A DNA stretch of 64,000 nt, taken from contig BJOX01000062.1 in NCBI GenBank assembly GCA_009731375.1, positions 1,103,289 to 1,167,288 of the forward strand, written 5' to 3'. The notes below the pieces were generated by a model. The model saw only the letters and a program-made list of their open reading frames with translations, was not told the DNA's origin and did no database searches. Made by a program: the position numbers and the translations under genes. Origin of the DNA: Paulinella micropora (Eukaryota > Cercozoa > Imbricatea > Euglyphida). Below, piece by piece: positions 37,592 through 50,457 of this stretch; positions within the stretch are counted from its first letter, which is position 1, and each line of letters begins with the position of its first letter.

Positions 37592-40500
37592 ACAGTTGCC
37601 AAAGAATCGCACGGAGTTACACTCTTTTCTTGCGATGGCACAGTACTACAGCCAGTTCATACCCGATTGGGGTGCAACTCGGGCTAAGCTGGAGAAGATG
37701 ATTGATTTTGGAGACTTTGAGAAGTGGGATGAGGAGGCTTTGCAGGCGTTTAATACGCTCAAAGATCTCATTTACAAAGATCCCAAGGACGGCGGATTAG
37801 TACTTATGATGCCCGACTTTACGAAGCCGTTCGTAGTCGACACGGATGCATCTAAGTTTGCGATTGGCGCGGTGCTGCAACAGGAAGATGAGGAGAAAAA
37901 GTTGCGCCCGATCATGTTTATTAGTAGAAAGCTGTGTGCGGCGGAGCGAAATTACTGCACGCGACAGAGGGAGGCGTTGGCAGTAGTATGGGCTCTCAAG
38001 AGGCTCAGAGAATACTTGTGGGGAGGACCTCTATTCACGGTTAGGACCGATCATCACAACCTTCTTTGGTTGATGAATCATGAACAAACCGGCCGTTTGG
38101 CGCGGTGGCAAGCTTTCTTGTCATGTTTCAATTTCACGATGGTCTACTTACCGGGAAAGCGAAACGTAGTCGCTGATAGCCTTTCCAGGCTAGAGTTTCA
38201 GTCGGAGGTGTCGGCTCTCGTATCATCAGTGGAGATGATGGACCTGTCCACGGACAAGGTATACGAGGTGAGCCACATAGAGGCGATGCAGATGGCAAGA
38301 GGCGTTCGTTATGACCGCACGGGTCTACGATATAGTCCTCAAGGCCCGGAGCATGGCATATGCTGTGAGGCGCATGTTCTCGAAGACGCTGAGTGGTCTT
38401 ATGAGGCATACGAGAACGCGAAGGCGAATATAAAAGAAGAGGAGGAGACGACTGAGGTCTGTACTGAACCTCCACAGGAAAATCGAAGCGAGCTTGATGA
38501 AGACCCGGAAAGGGTAGGAGTAAGGTTGGAGGACGGTACTATTCATATCGCCTCGCCTACCGCGTGGAGGCAGCAACAGGCGACGGATCCGGAGTTCAAG
38601 GAGCTCATAACGTTATACAAGAACCCTAATGAGCTTAAAAAGACTCCACAGATCAAAGATCAGATGAAGGAGATGGCGTGGAGAGATGGGCTATTGTGGT
38701 ACAAGGGCCAGCATGGCAAATTTGCATCACAGCCTGACAAATGGACTCTCTGGGTACCAGAGAAGTTGAGGCGCTTTATATATGTCGCAGCCCATAACTG
38801 CCCCTTACTGGCACATCCGGGTCGACAAAGAACTCATTGGTTCATAGCGAGGCGATTTTGGTGGAAAGGGATGAAGGAGGAGATAGACAGGGAAGTGGAC
38901 GCATGCATCCCATGCAAAACCACAAAGACACCGCTGAAGGCGAACTTTGGCCTGATCGGTACATTCCCGTTACACGCCGGGATGTTTGAATTTTTACACA
39001 TCGATCATGTGGGACCTTTCCCCGAATCGGCAGAAGGGTACAGATACCTTCTTACCGCAATAGATCGAGCCACCAATTATGTCTGGGTTGTTCCTGTTAA
39101 GGACGCTACAGGCAAGACAACTGCGGAGGCTCTGATCGATAGGATCGTCTCGCAGATCGGAGTGCCTAGAAAGATATGTTCTGATCGAGGTTCTGACTTT
39201 AATAATGAAGTCATCGACAGACTATCTAAGTACTACGGGATGAAATGGCAATATGTTACTGCCTATAACCCGAGAGCGAATGGCAAGATCGAGCGGGTAC
39301 ATAGACCTCTCAAAGCCTCGCTTAAGATGTACTGTATGAAGAAGGAGAATCAGAGAGCCTGGGTGGAGGCAGCACCTTCATTTGCCTTTGCAATGAACTG
39401 TCTACCCTCATCGGCATTAGGAGGAGCCAGGAGCTCAGTCTCGCCATATCAATTGGTTTACGGCCGAGAGCCTAATATCCCAACCTCACTTCTGCATCCA
39501 AAAGACACTTGGGCAGATGAGGATGAGTTGTTCGGGATGAGACTAAGAGCGAAGATGGAGGCGGAACAAATAGTTGCGGCGCACAGGGAGGCGGAGCGCA
39601 GAAAGACTGACGCACAAGGAGTGCGACAAGCGCACTTAGATCAAGTCCGTTTCCAGGTTGGGGATATTGTACTCTTGTACCATCCTCAAGTCCCTAAGGG
39701 GGTTAGCTCTAAGCTGTTTACCCACTGGAAAGGACCATACCAGATCATGGAACAGATGGGACCTCTGAATTATAAGATCAGGGGTAGAGGGAAGGTGCAG
39801 ATTGTGAATGTTCGAAGGCTGATCAAATATGACCCCTTCTTACTTGAGGATGAATCCGTTGAGGAGGCGTTGAAACGGATGAAGGAGGACTTCAAAGAGG
39901 TACCGCCTATACAGAAGGAGGATACCTTAGAGGAGGAGAATGCCTATCGGGCACCGGTCACGGAGAAGGAGGAGACCGAGAAGGAGAGTAAGGAAGACTC
40001 AAACCGCAAAAGCGCGGCGGGGACTCAGTCTAAAGCCCCCATAGTCCGCGGCGGTACGAAGGAGAAGTTCACGGAGGCGCAGAGGAGGAGAGCGCAAAAC
40101 GATCTCATCTTCGACCAACCGAGGAAGGTGGCAAGGTCGACGCGAGCGACGGATGTCCATGGAGGAGGAGGGGAGAAGGACACTAACCCGAACGCGGGTA
40201 ATGTGGACATTCGACATGTGCGATGGAAGGAAGGAGAGGCGATTGCGGCCATCAAGTGGGTCCGAGACGCTTTTTATCTGTTGAGACCGGCAGAATCTCA
40301 TGTTGCCGATGACACTCTCTCAGATCTTTATCTCATGCGAGCTGTGGCGGTCCCGCAGACTACACGGGCAGCACGGACATCGAAGAGATCCTTAGCAGCA
40401 AAAACGATACAACCGGTACTCCATTTTTGGAGAAGCATGGACCCTGTTGAGGATCCAAAAGCTAGACAATATTTACCGGTGTACAAAGACGCGAAAAATC

Positions 40501-40721
40501 TCGAGACATGGGATGATACTATTACCCTTCGAGACAAAGACCACACTGCGTGGACTATTCAGTCACTGCCTAGAGGAGTGCTTGACATTCCTTTTGACTT
40601 ATCTTTGGGCGCCATCCCTAACAAAATATGGGACATTCTGGAGGAGTCGAAGTTTGACTTGACTTTTGTTGGCGGCCCGCCACCTGGCAAAGGGGTTCGC
40701 GCAAGGCGACGAAGGCAGTAA
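37584..40721 (+). CDS. pol: Pol, second part: RNase H and integrase
   Basis: 1,045 codons in the +1 frame; open upstream from 37521, so the ATG at 37584 need not be a start. RNase H: VDTDASKFAIGAVLQQ (D86), SRKLCAAERNY, RTDHHNL. Integrase: zinc-binding H...HPG...CIPC (C441, C444), then catalytic D474 (HIDHVGPF), D534 (SDRGSDF) and E570 (GKIERVH), the D-D-35-E spacing. A GPY/F module (HWKGPYQIMEQ) lies near 715. A ~300-residue charged extension of unknown function follows. Confidence 0.92.
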   Translation: MSRQLPKNRTELHSFLAMAQYYSQFIPDWGATRAKLEKMIDFGDFEKWDEEALQAFNTLKDLIYKDPKDGGLVLMMPDFTKPFVVDTDASKFAIGAVLQQEDEEKKLRPIMFISRKLCAAERNYCTRQREALAVVWALKRLREYLWGGPLFTVRTDHHNLLWLMNHEQTGRLARWQAFLSCFNFTMVYLPGKRNVVADSLSRLEFQSEVSALVSSVEMMDLSTDKVYEVSHIEAMQMARGVRYDRTGLRYSPQGPEHGICCEAHVLEDAEWSYEAYENAKANIKEEEETTEVCTEPPQENRSELDEDPERVGVRLEDGTIHIASPTAWRQQQATDPEFKELITLYKNPNELKKTPQIKDQMKEMAWRDGLLWYKGQHGKFASQPDKWTLWVPEKLRRFIYVAAHNCPLLAHPGRQRTHWFIARRFWWKGMKEEIDREVDACIPCKTTKTPLKANFGLIGTFPLHAGMFEFLHIDHVGPFPESAEGYRYLLTAIDRATNYVWVVPVKDATGKTTAEALIDRIVSQIGVPRKICSDRGSDFNNEVIDRLSKYYGMKWQYVTAYNPRANGKIERVHRPLKASLKMYCMKKENQRAWVEAAPSFAFAMNCLPSSALGGARSSVSPYQLVYGREPNIPTSLLHPKDTWADEDELFGMRLRAKMEAEQIVAAHREAERRKTDAQGVRQAHLDQVRFQVGDIVLLYHPQVPKGVSSKLFTHWKGPYQIMEQMGPLNYKIRGRGKVQIVNVRRLIKYDPFLLEDESVEEALKRMKEDFKEVPPIQKEDTLEEENAYRAPVTEKEETEKESKEDSNRKSAAGTQSKAPIVRGGTKEKFTEAQRRRAQNDLIFDQPRKVARSTRATDVHGGGGEKDTNPNAGNVDIRHVRWKEGEAIAAIKWVRDAFYLLRPAESHVADDTLSDLYLMRAVAVPQTTRAARTSKRSLAAKTIQPVLHFWRSMDPVEDPKARQYLPVYKDAKNLETWDDTITLRDKDHTAWTIQSLPRGVLDIPFDLSLGAIPNKIWDILEESKFDLTFVGGPPPGKGVRARRRRQ

Positions 40722-41516
40722 GTGACATTTTTTTCTTTTATCACGCGTCGGACATTGAAAGCTGCATGTGGATTAATCTCATAGTGCCCATGTCAGATCA
40801 TGTCTTATTAAAATGTTTTTATACCATTGTTGTTACTTGGCATGTTTATCGCAACATATGAGTGCGAGGGTCAATCGGCAAATGGATACGACACCGTATA
40901 AGGGGATCGCTTGTGAGTTTAGCGATGGTGTTCCTGGTACGACCCTGCTTCAAGTATCCAGGGTGATGTTCTTAAAAAATGTTCTCATAGTAGACATATT
41001 AATTTTTTTTCTTTGGATATACTTAATATCGTCATACCAGCACGGTCCGTCTCTACTTGTGTCGGCATATCGCATGATCGGGCTCACTCACCCCGGCTTT
41101 GGATATAGTTATTAGGTCTGGCACCCTAGTATTATATTAAGGTAACCGATTGAATACAAGGGTATGTTATTAAAAGACAATGTATTTACTGATCGGAAGT
41201 GTTTTTGGAGAAGGAGAAAAATTATAACGCTGCTTTTATTGCAATAGTAATACTATTTGTTCTTGACATACTGCCTCAGAATTAAGTTACGGGGGGGACA
41301 ACAAGTGTGGAAGGAGGAGTTTTTATTTACAAAAACGAGGCTGGAGATTTATAGTTGACTCGTGTCTGGCGTATGCGTTTTATATATCCACTGCACCGTC
41401 TATCCGTGGGTTAATGCACTTAGTTGCGACACCCCGTAGCGTTTGTGCAGAAAAGAAATCAGCAATTATATGACGAAAATATTGCATATTTCCTTCATAA
41501 AAACGGGAAGGGGTAC
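40722..41516 (+). other. Retrotransposon 3' non-coding region
   Basis: About 800 bp between the Pol stop and the 3' LTR. No convincing coding frame. Ends in the purine run AAAAACGGGAAGGGG that should prime plus-strand synthesis. Confidence 0.7.
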
Positions 41517-41763
41517 TGTAGGCATCACCCCCCGGATAGCCGGTAAAAAGTAATATTTTTCTGGTGTCAGGTGCACCTAGTTTTTTCCCATTATTTTCAA
41601 TATCGTTTGGCCGGATTTGACCTAATGCCATTTTAACCTTGGTCTGTTGCCGTTTTCTTTTCGGCTTCACTAAGCTAATATAACGAGACATCATTCTCTT
41701 TTGGGGATTTGTGTCTGGTTGTATTACCGACTTTTTATTGAGCTATCTTCGGGGAATGTAACA
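41517..41763 (+). repeat. 3' LTR, 247 bp
   Basis: TGTAGGCATCACC ... GGGGAATGTAACA, followed by CTGC. Holds the empty target site of the MITE found in the 5' LTR. Confidence 0.94.
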
Positions 41764-41767
41764 CTGC

Positions 41768-42746
41768 TTACCAAACTCACAATCTACGTCCAGTCGTCAC
41801 AGTGATAGTAGTTTGCAACCCAGGTCTGCAACAAGTAGAAATCTAGTACGTCGTACTCAGTTGAAATAAACGAAGTGACCGCTCTGCTATTTACTAGTGT
41901 TTTACATGCTCCGAGGCTCTGGAGTCAGGACTTAATGACCTGGGTTAATGTCTTTACTGAATAGTAGTACATCATATGTAATAATGACTCAGATGACAGA
42001 TGGGTTAGTTAGCAGCCAGCATTGGCCAGCTGTTTATGAAGGTTCACATGCTTATTTTGAGATTCAATAACAACGCCAGTCGCCCTGCAGTGTAACTGGC
42101 AGTTGAATCACAAATTTTAATTTATATACATTTCAATGAATAATCAGCACGCTACACGAACTTTGATCGTATTTACAACAAAACTGCCTGGCAGTGGACT
42201 AAGCAGTGAGTGAGTGAGTGAGTTGAGTGAGCGTCCGCACCGTAAGGATATCAAATAGTGTCTGTTCGTCTAGGTAGACCGACCCTCGCCTGCAAAGCGA
42301 TTGGGATCAGTAAGTAATATTAATACAATGCTTCTCCCAATCTGGTGACACGCAAGTTTGGTAGGGTGAAGTGGTAATGTCGACTCCTTGCGAATTCTGT
42401 TTTCTCAGCGGCCTAGCCTAGCTAGCCGTAGCCTATGCGAGGAGTTCACTGGTCTTATGTCTCAGGCGAAGTGCGCTGGTCTGGCAACTCGGAAGGAAAA
42501 ACTCTCCTTGCCGTCTAGCTGGCAGATTGCTTCAAGCCTAGCATTGGCGTGGTAGGGAAGCTTGTGTATAGCAGCCCTCGTTGAGGACGGTAAGCGAAGG
42601 GCCTGCTAAAGCCGCCGCCCTCTGTGACAACACCACGCATACAAGGCAGAACATGTATGAATATTCTTGGAAGTATGGACCACAACGACGAGACCGAACC
42701 ACACACATATGGAAAGAGATTGTGTGCGTGTGTTCGGTGTGAGTGT

Positions 42747-42781
<35 letters not shown>
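41768..42781. other. Intergenic flank without recognised gene
   Basis: Mixed-composition sequence right of the retrotransposon, with a short GAGT run at 42208 and a GA array at 42750-42780. Microsatellites are sparse. No supported gene. Confidence 0.5.
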
Positions 42782-42782
<1 letters not shown>

Positions 42783-44140
42783 CATGAAAGGAAGAAATAT
42801 ACCAGGATGTTCCCTCGCAGTTTCTCATGAGCTTTCTGCTTGGCTGCAAGAACTTTCTCCAGAGCCTCTGTCAAGGCCGTCAACTTACTCCGCCAGTCGT
42901 CCTCACTGGAACTATTCTGCCCAGCCTCTTCCTCCAGCGACGGGGCACGCGTGGTGAAGGACAAGGACAGAGCAAGAGGAGAAGGCGGAGACTCTGAGCT
43001 TGACTTGCTTGAGCTTGTGGGAGATGAGGGGGAGAGAAGGGCGGCTGCTACGGCTGGGGTGGCTGGGGCTTCGGGCCTGGGAGTCAAATCGAGCTGTATC
43101 CATAACCTCGGCGGGAGACCAGACAAGGTAGTCGTCTGTGGGGTCGTCGCCGTGGCTTGGAGAGAGCTCAGCTGCACGGTTTGCGAGCTTGTTCCAGCCA
43201 AAGTTGAAGGAGTGGGGGTCGTGGAAGGCATGGTGGGGCCTGAGGCAGGGTCCGAGGGATAAGGCGGGAGGTTGTACAAGGGGCCTGAAGCAGGGTCTGA
43301 GGGATAGGGCGGGAGATTGTACAAGGCGTGTGGTGCTTGTAGGTACGTGGTGAGTGTAGAGGTGGGGAGACGAGGGGCAAGGGGGGCGGGCTTGCGTGGC
43401 ATGGAAGAGGAGCTGGAAGTGGTGGAGGGGGGGGGAGTAGGGGAAGGGGTTCGAGATGTGTTGGAAGAGGGGGATGTGAGGGGAGGAGCCAGGGAAGATC
43501 CGGATGAAGAGGCAGAAGGAGAGGGAGAAGGAGAAGCGTCTTGGAAGGAGACATGTGGTGGGCATGAGGGATTGGAAAAAGGAGGAGTGGAAGAAGAAGA
43601 ATGAGGAGACGGAGAAGAAGAAGAAGGAGCAGCAGCAGGAGAAGCAGCTGCAGTAGCTTTAGCAGCAGAAGCAGCATCAGCATCAGGAGCAGCAGCAGAG
43701 GAAGCAGAAACAGCAGCAGCAGCAGGAACAGAAGAAGAAAAAGGAGAACGAAGGGCAGGATCGCCGCCGCCGAGGTGAGCATCCAGCAACGCCAGTAGCT
43801 GTGGGCCGGGGGGCAGGGCGAAAAATGGCTGGACAACCAGCGACCAGAAATAGGCCGGAGCACTCAGGCAGACCCGACACGTGTCCAAGGCCTCGCCCAC
43901 GCGAACTAGTCCATCGCAGGACATCAGTTCATGCTCGAGTCCTCTGGCACCAAGGGCGTGATTTGAAGCCTTGTGCCCTACGCTCCGTTCTCTCTTTCTC
44001 TGCCTTTTCGCGGGGCGAGCACGCCTTTGTTGTGTCTTCCTGCTGCCGCTGGCGGCCCACCGCCTTTTGCGGCTGTTTTGCAAGAAGTTTGTCTTGCTGC
44101 CCATCTGGCCCTGACTCATGCCCATGTCCACCGCGGGCAC
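42782..44140 (-). CDS. CW gene last exon
   Basis: Acceptor AACCCAG, 453 codons to TGA. Starts [20 protein letters not shown], basic [15 protein letters not shown], then [20 protein letters not shown], long Ser/Pro/Ala tracts with a tandem [15 protein letters not shown] duplication, and a final predicted helix ([20 protein letters not shown]). The last codons may instead be spliced at a GTATAT. Confidence 0.82.
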
Positions 44141-44334
44141 CTGGGTTGATAGACAGATAGATAGATAGATAGATAGATAGGTAGATAGGTAGATAGATAG
44201 ATAGGCAAATAGAGATATATAGACAGATAGGTAGATCGATAGATCGATAGATAGATAGATAGAGAGATAGATAGAGAGAGAGAGAGAGAAAGAGAAGGAA
44301 AGAGAGAGATATAGAGAGATAGAGAGATAGAGGG

Positions 44335-44365
<31 letters not shown>

Positions 44366-44424
44366 GAGAGAGAGAGAGAAAGGCAGACAGACAGACAGAC
44401 AGACAGATAGACAGACAGATAGAC

Positions 44425-44461
<37 letters not shown>

Positions 44462-44507
44462 CCTCAGAGGGCCAGCTCTGTTCTGGGATGTCGCAGCGAG
44501 CATAGGA

Positions 44508-44561
<54 letters not shown>

Positions 44562-44562
44562 G

Positions 44563-44601
<39 letters not shown>

Positions 44602-44621
44602 CGACAGATAGATGGATCGAC

Positions 44622-44655
<34 letters not shown>

Positions 44656-44715
44656 GATTAGACAGATAGATAAGATTAGACAAGATTAGATAGATAGATA
44701 GATAGATAGATAGAG

Positions 44716-44752
<37 letters not shown>

Positions 44753-45114
44753 CCTCAGAAGGCCAGCTCTGTTCCGGGATGTCACAGCGTGCATAACAGG
44801 GGTCTAGATTGAGTGCGCAAACAAACCTAGATAGACAGGTAGGTAGAGGGATGGATGGATGTGGATGGAAGGATGAATGGATAGATACTTAGGTAGGTAC
44901 GTACGTACATAGGTAGGTAGGTAGGTAGGTAGGTAGGTAGGTAGATAGGTAGGTATGTAGCAGGTAGGTAGGTAGGTAGGTAGGTAGGTAAGTAGGTAGA
45001 TAGATAGATAAATAGATAGATAGATAGATAAAAAGATAGATAGATAGATAGATAGATAGATTAGATAGATAGATAGATACAGATACAGATATAGATATAG
45101 ATATAGATGTAGAT

Positions 45115-45151
<37 letters not shown>

Positions 45152-45158
45152 CAGACAA

Positions 45159-45199
<41 letters not shown>

Positions 45200-45224
45200 C
45201 AGGCAGACAAATAGATAAATAGAC

Positions 45225-45270
<46 letters not shown>

Positions 45271-45375
45271 GATAGATAGATAGATAGATAGATCGATGTA
45301 GATAAACGTGCGGTTTCTCCTCCGAAACGGCGCTGAGCCTCCTCACCCATTATATAGATAGATAGATAGACAGAC

Positions 45376-45429
<54 letters not shown>

Positions 45430-45483
45430 CCGTGCGGTTTCTCCTCCGAAACGGCGCTGTGCCTCCTCACCCATTAGATAGGC

Positions 45484-45536
<53 letters not shown>

Positions 45537-45828
45537 TAGATAGATAGATAACCGTGCAGTTTCTCTTCCGAAACGGCGCTGTGCCTCCTCACCCATTAGA
45601 TAGATAGATAGATAGATAGAAAGATAGATAGATAGATAGATAGATAGGATAGATATAGATAGATAACCGTGCGGTTTCTCCTCCGAAACGGCGCTGTGCC
45701 TCCTCACCCATGTCTAATGGCATGAGACGCCATTTCTCACAATCGTCGCACATGAACCTGTGGACAGATATAGGTGGATATGTTTGGTCCGATGGATTGA
45801 TAGATAGATGAATAGATAGGTAGGTAGG

Positions 45829-45862
<34 letters not shown>

Positions 45863-46009
45863 TATAGATAGACAGGTAGATAGATAGATAGATAGATAGG
45901 TAGGTAGGTAGGTAGATAGGTAGGTAGGTAGATAGGTAGGTAGGTAGATAGATAGATAGATCGCATATGAACCTGTGGAGAAGTATAGATGGATATGTTT
46001 GGTTCGATG

Positions 46010-46050
<41 letters not shown>

Positions 46051-46093
46051 ATAGGTAGATAGATAGTTAGGTAGGTAGATGGATCGATCGATC

Positions 46094-46138
<45 letters not shown>

Positions 46139-46226
46139 TTAGATAGATAGAATAGATAGATAAGATATGTAATGCACAGTAACCAGATCGCTTGCTTGCC
46201 AGGGGAAGTCGGTTCCAGTTTCCAAA

Positions 46227-46260
<34 letters not shown>

Positions 46261-46297
46261 CGATAGATAGATAGACAGACAGATAGATAGATAGATG

Positions 46298-46330
<33 letters not shown>

Positions 46331-46391
46331 GATAGATAATGTAATGCACACTAACCAGATCGCTTGCTTGCCAGGGGAAGTCGGTTCCAGT

Positions 46392-46424
<33 letters not shown>

Positions 46425-46672
46425 TAGATAGATAGATAATGTAATGCACACTAACCAGATCGCTTGCTTGCCAGGGGAAGTCGGCTCCAGTTTCCTCGCT
46501 TTGTCATTCCCCCCTCCCTCGTCTTCCTGTGCATTGTCCTCCACTTCGTCATCGTCCTGCTCCTCAGTCTCGCCGTCACTGTCGCTTTCCTCCTCTTCCT
46601 CCTCCTCCTCCTCGTCATCCTCATCACTATCTTGAACGCACACAATCACCCAAGATCCGGGAACCTATGTTC

Positions 46673-46703
<31 letters not shown>

Positions 46704-47052
46704 TGTATGTGTATGTATGTATGCATGTATGTAAGCATGCATGCATGCATGCATGCAACTATGTATGTATCTATTCATGTCTGTACATACACATACCAAT
46801 GAATCATCACCATCATCTTCATCATCACCATCATCATTCCCATTCACACCTTCACGCTCTACTTCGCTGGCTCGCGGCATCATCATCATCATCATCATCA
46901 TCATCACCACCATCACCATCATCATCATCAGCATCATCCCACCACCACCATCATCATCATCATCACCATCATCATCATCGTCATCATCATCATCTTCATC
47001 ATCACCATCATCATTCCCATTCACACCCTCACGCTCTACTTCGCTGGCTCGC

Positions 47053-47084
<32 letters not shown>

Positions 47085-47536
47085 CATCATCACCAGCACC
47101 ACCACCATCATCATCATCATCACCATCATCATCACCATCATCATTCCCATTCACACCCTCACGCTCTACTTCGCTTATGGCTCGCGGCATCATCATCATC
47201 ATCATCACATACACATAGGCATCATCGTCATCATCATCACATACACATAGGCATCATCATCATCATCATCATCACATACACATACATACCAGTGAGTGTG
47301 TGAGCCCGTCCCAATAACCGTCATACGTCAACACACATTCCTCTCCTTCACTGCGGTCGTCTGAAGGGTGATGCCGTGCTTTGTCCGTCATCTCCACCAT
47401 TTCCACTTTCATCTCTTTACCCTCGCTGTCCTTGCTGGTTTGTTGTCTGTGCACCAGACCACCTATGGCAGTAAGTAGACACGTAAGTAAGGAAGTAAGT
47501 AAGCAAGTGAGCAAGTAAGCAAGTAAGCAAGTAAGC

Positions 47537-47575
<39 letters not shown>

Positions 47576-47958
47576 GTAAGTAAGGTAAGTAAGTAGGTAA
47601 GTCAGTCCATCAGTCATTCAGGCAGTAAGCAAAGTAAAGTAATAATCTAAGTTAAGTAAGCAAGTAAGTAAGTAAGTAAGTAAGTAAGTAGGTAAGTAAG
47701 TAAGTAAGTAAGTAAGTAAGCAAGTAAGCAAGTAAGTTAGGTAAGTAAGTAAGTGTCGGTCAGTCAGTCAGTAAACAAAGTAAAGTAATAATATAAGTAA
47801 AGTAAGCAAGTAAGTAAGCAAGTAAGTAAGCAAGCAAGCAAGCAAGCAAGTAAGTAAGTAAGTAAGTAAGTAACAAGTAAGTAAGTAAGTAAGCAGTACC
47901 TCCCTGGTGCTGCTCCGCCGCCCTGTGCACGCTCCCGTAAGTAAGTAAGTAAGTAGTA

Positions 47959-47989
<31 letters not shown>

Positions 47990-48053
47990 CAGCCAAGCCA
48001 AGCCAAGCCAAGCCAAGCCAAGCCAAGCCAAGCCAAGCCAAGCCAAGCCAAGC

Positions 48054-48089
<36 letters not shown>

Positions 48090-48844
48090 TAAGCAGTACC
48101 TCCCTGGTGCTGCTCCGCCGCCCTGTGCACGCTCCCGTAAGTAAGCAAGTAAGTAAGTACGTAAGTAAGCAAGCAAGTAAGCAGTACCTCCTTGCTGGTG
48201 CTCCGCCGCCCTGTGCACGCCCCCGTTGGTCGGGCCCTCCCCATCCCACTTGCACACCACCGCGGCACGGTCCTTCGCTTCCCCTTGCTTCACCGACAGC
48301 ACCTGTGCATTGTGCATGTGCTTTGCATGGGTATGGCGTGCGTACATGCACGCATACATCCACATGCTCATGAGATTATAATAGGACATAGCATAAGATA
48401 ACATTAACATGACATGACATGACACATACATAATTTGACGTAACATATGACATGATTTGGCACAAGGCATGATACTGCAGTAGATGGGACAAAAAGGCAG
48501 TATTGAGGCAGAAGAGGGACAAAACGGCAGTAGTGAGGCAGTAGATACCCTGCCTAGTTGCCAGACCCGTGCTACTCGTGTCTCTTTCGTCCCCCCGCCC
48601 TCTTCCTCGTTCTCTGCTTGGCCTGACTTAAACCGCGCCACCACTGTCCCCGGAACCAGCAGAGACAAGGAAGATAAAGCCGGTAGAAAAGTCAGCGACT
48701 TGGAGGTGGTGATGCAAGACTTGGGGAGGGAAAGGGAAGGGGATTTGTTAGGGGAGAGGGAGAGGGTCGGGGATTTCCGAGAAGGAGATTGGGCGAGGCG
48801 AATTGAAGAGCGGGATGGTGCACCTGTGACAGACAGATAGATAA

Positions 48845-48880
<36 letters not shown>

Positions 48881-48962
48881 GTAGGTAGGTAGGTAGGTAG
48901 GTAAGGCAGGCAGGCAGGCAGGCAGGCAGGTAGGTAGGTAGGTAGGTAGGTAGGTAGGTAGG

Positions 48963-48995
<33 letters not shown>

Positions 48996-49158
48996 GGATG
49001 GAAGAGCGGGATGGCGCAGCTGCGACACAGATATGAACATGCATAAATGTAGGAGATAGATGGATGAGTAGATAGATAGACTATGTGAGATGGATTGACA
49101 AGTGGGATCGGAAACTGGGACACAAAAACATACATACATGTATGCACACACATGACTT

Positions 49159-49189
<31 letters not shown>

Positions 49190-49264
49190 GGATAGGTAGG
49201 TAGGTAGGTAGGTAGGTAGGCAGGTAGGTAGGTAGGTAGGTAGGTAGGTAGGTAGGTAGGTAGG

Positions 49265-49330
<66 letters not shown>

Positions 49331-49787
49331 TAGATAGCATACTTGTGGGACGAGGGGAGGTAAGCTGGGCGCTAGGCCGCAACGCAGAGGTTGGCTCGCG
49401 ACCAGACGGGCGGGCCGGCTCATGAGTTGATATGCTCGAATGACCGGCCGCCGGCCCGGCCGGAGCCATGGGCGGCATCCGCACTGAGGTGAACGGGGTA
49501 GTAGTAGTGGTAGAATTCCCGCCGGGGGTGGCAGAGTAGGTGGCGGCGGGTCGTGGGGAGAAGGAGAGAGGGGAGCGAGCAGATAGACTGCTGGCAGGGA
49601 TGCGGGAAGGGACGAGGAATGATGGCCTACAGAGGTAGTTAGATGGGTGGATAGGCAGAGAGATCGATGTGCAGACAGATAGCTCGATAGAAAGATTGAT
49701 GGATAGGTAGGTAGGTAGGTAGGTAGATAGGTGGGTAGGTAGGTAGGTAGGTAGATAGATAGATAGATAGATAGATATATAGGTAGG

Positions 49788-49836
<49 letters not shown>

Positions 49837-50220
49837 TGATAGATAGATAGATAGATAGACAGATAGATAGACAGATAGAGATTACCCGCTGGACTGGAAG
49901 ACTAAAGACAACAGAGGCTGAGAAGAAGAAGAGGAGGAAGAAGAGGAGGAGGAAGCTGTGTAAGAGACTGGTGAAGAAGAGGAGGAGGAGGAGGAGGCTG
50001 AGGCAGATTGTGAAGAGGAAGAGGAGGAGCATGTGGAAGACATAGAAGAGGAGAAGATGGTAGACGAAGTAGATGGTAAGAAGGAAGCTGACGAAGAGCC
50101 TAACATACGATACGCAGAAAGAAAATGAATACAAAATGCCTTATACATACATACTACATGTGAATACGCATGAAAATTGAGATGTCACGTGAAGAAGAGG
50201 ATAATAAGGAAGACACTGAA

Positions 50221-50256
<36 letters not shown>

Positions 50257-50419
50257 CTACATAGATATGCACGCACGATAATTTACTAGTGTGCAATATG
50301 GATTATGCGTACATACTACCTGTATATATGCATGAAAACATGCAGACAAACAAAGACAAAACATACATGCAGATGCATATATATATATATAATATAATAT
50401 ATATAATATTATTCATATA

Positions 50420-50457
<38 letters not shown>

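Larger units (their letters stand above)
31085..41763 (+). mobile_element. Ty3/gypsy LTR retrotransposon, full length
   Basis: Complete element: 5' LTR 31085-31616, Gag 32390-34900, Pol 34976-40721 in two pieces, polypurine tract AAAAACGGGAAGGGG just before the 3' LTR, and 3' LTR 41517-41763. Domain order protease-RT-RNase H-integrase is that of Ty3/gypsy (Metaviridae). The 4-bp sequence CTGC flanks both ends (31081-31084, 41764-41767). The LTRs differ at few positions apart from a MITE in the 5' LTR and a 6-bp indel, so insertion is fairly recent. Confidence 0.95.
44141..46455. repeat. GATA/GGTA arrays of CW-gene introns
   Basis: Between exons the plus strand is almost only GATA, GGTA and GACA repeats (TATC, TACC, TGTC on the sense strand), broken by exon-edge copies listed with their exons. 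Confidence 0.9.
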
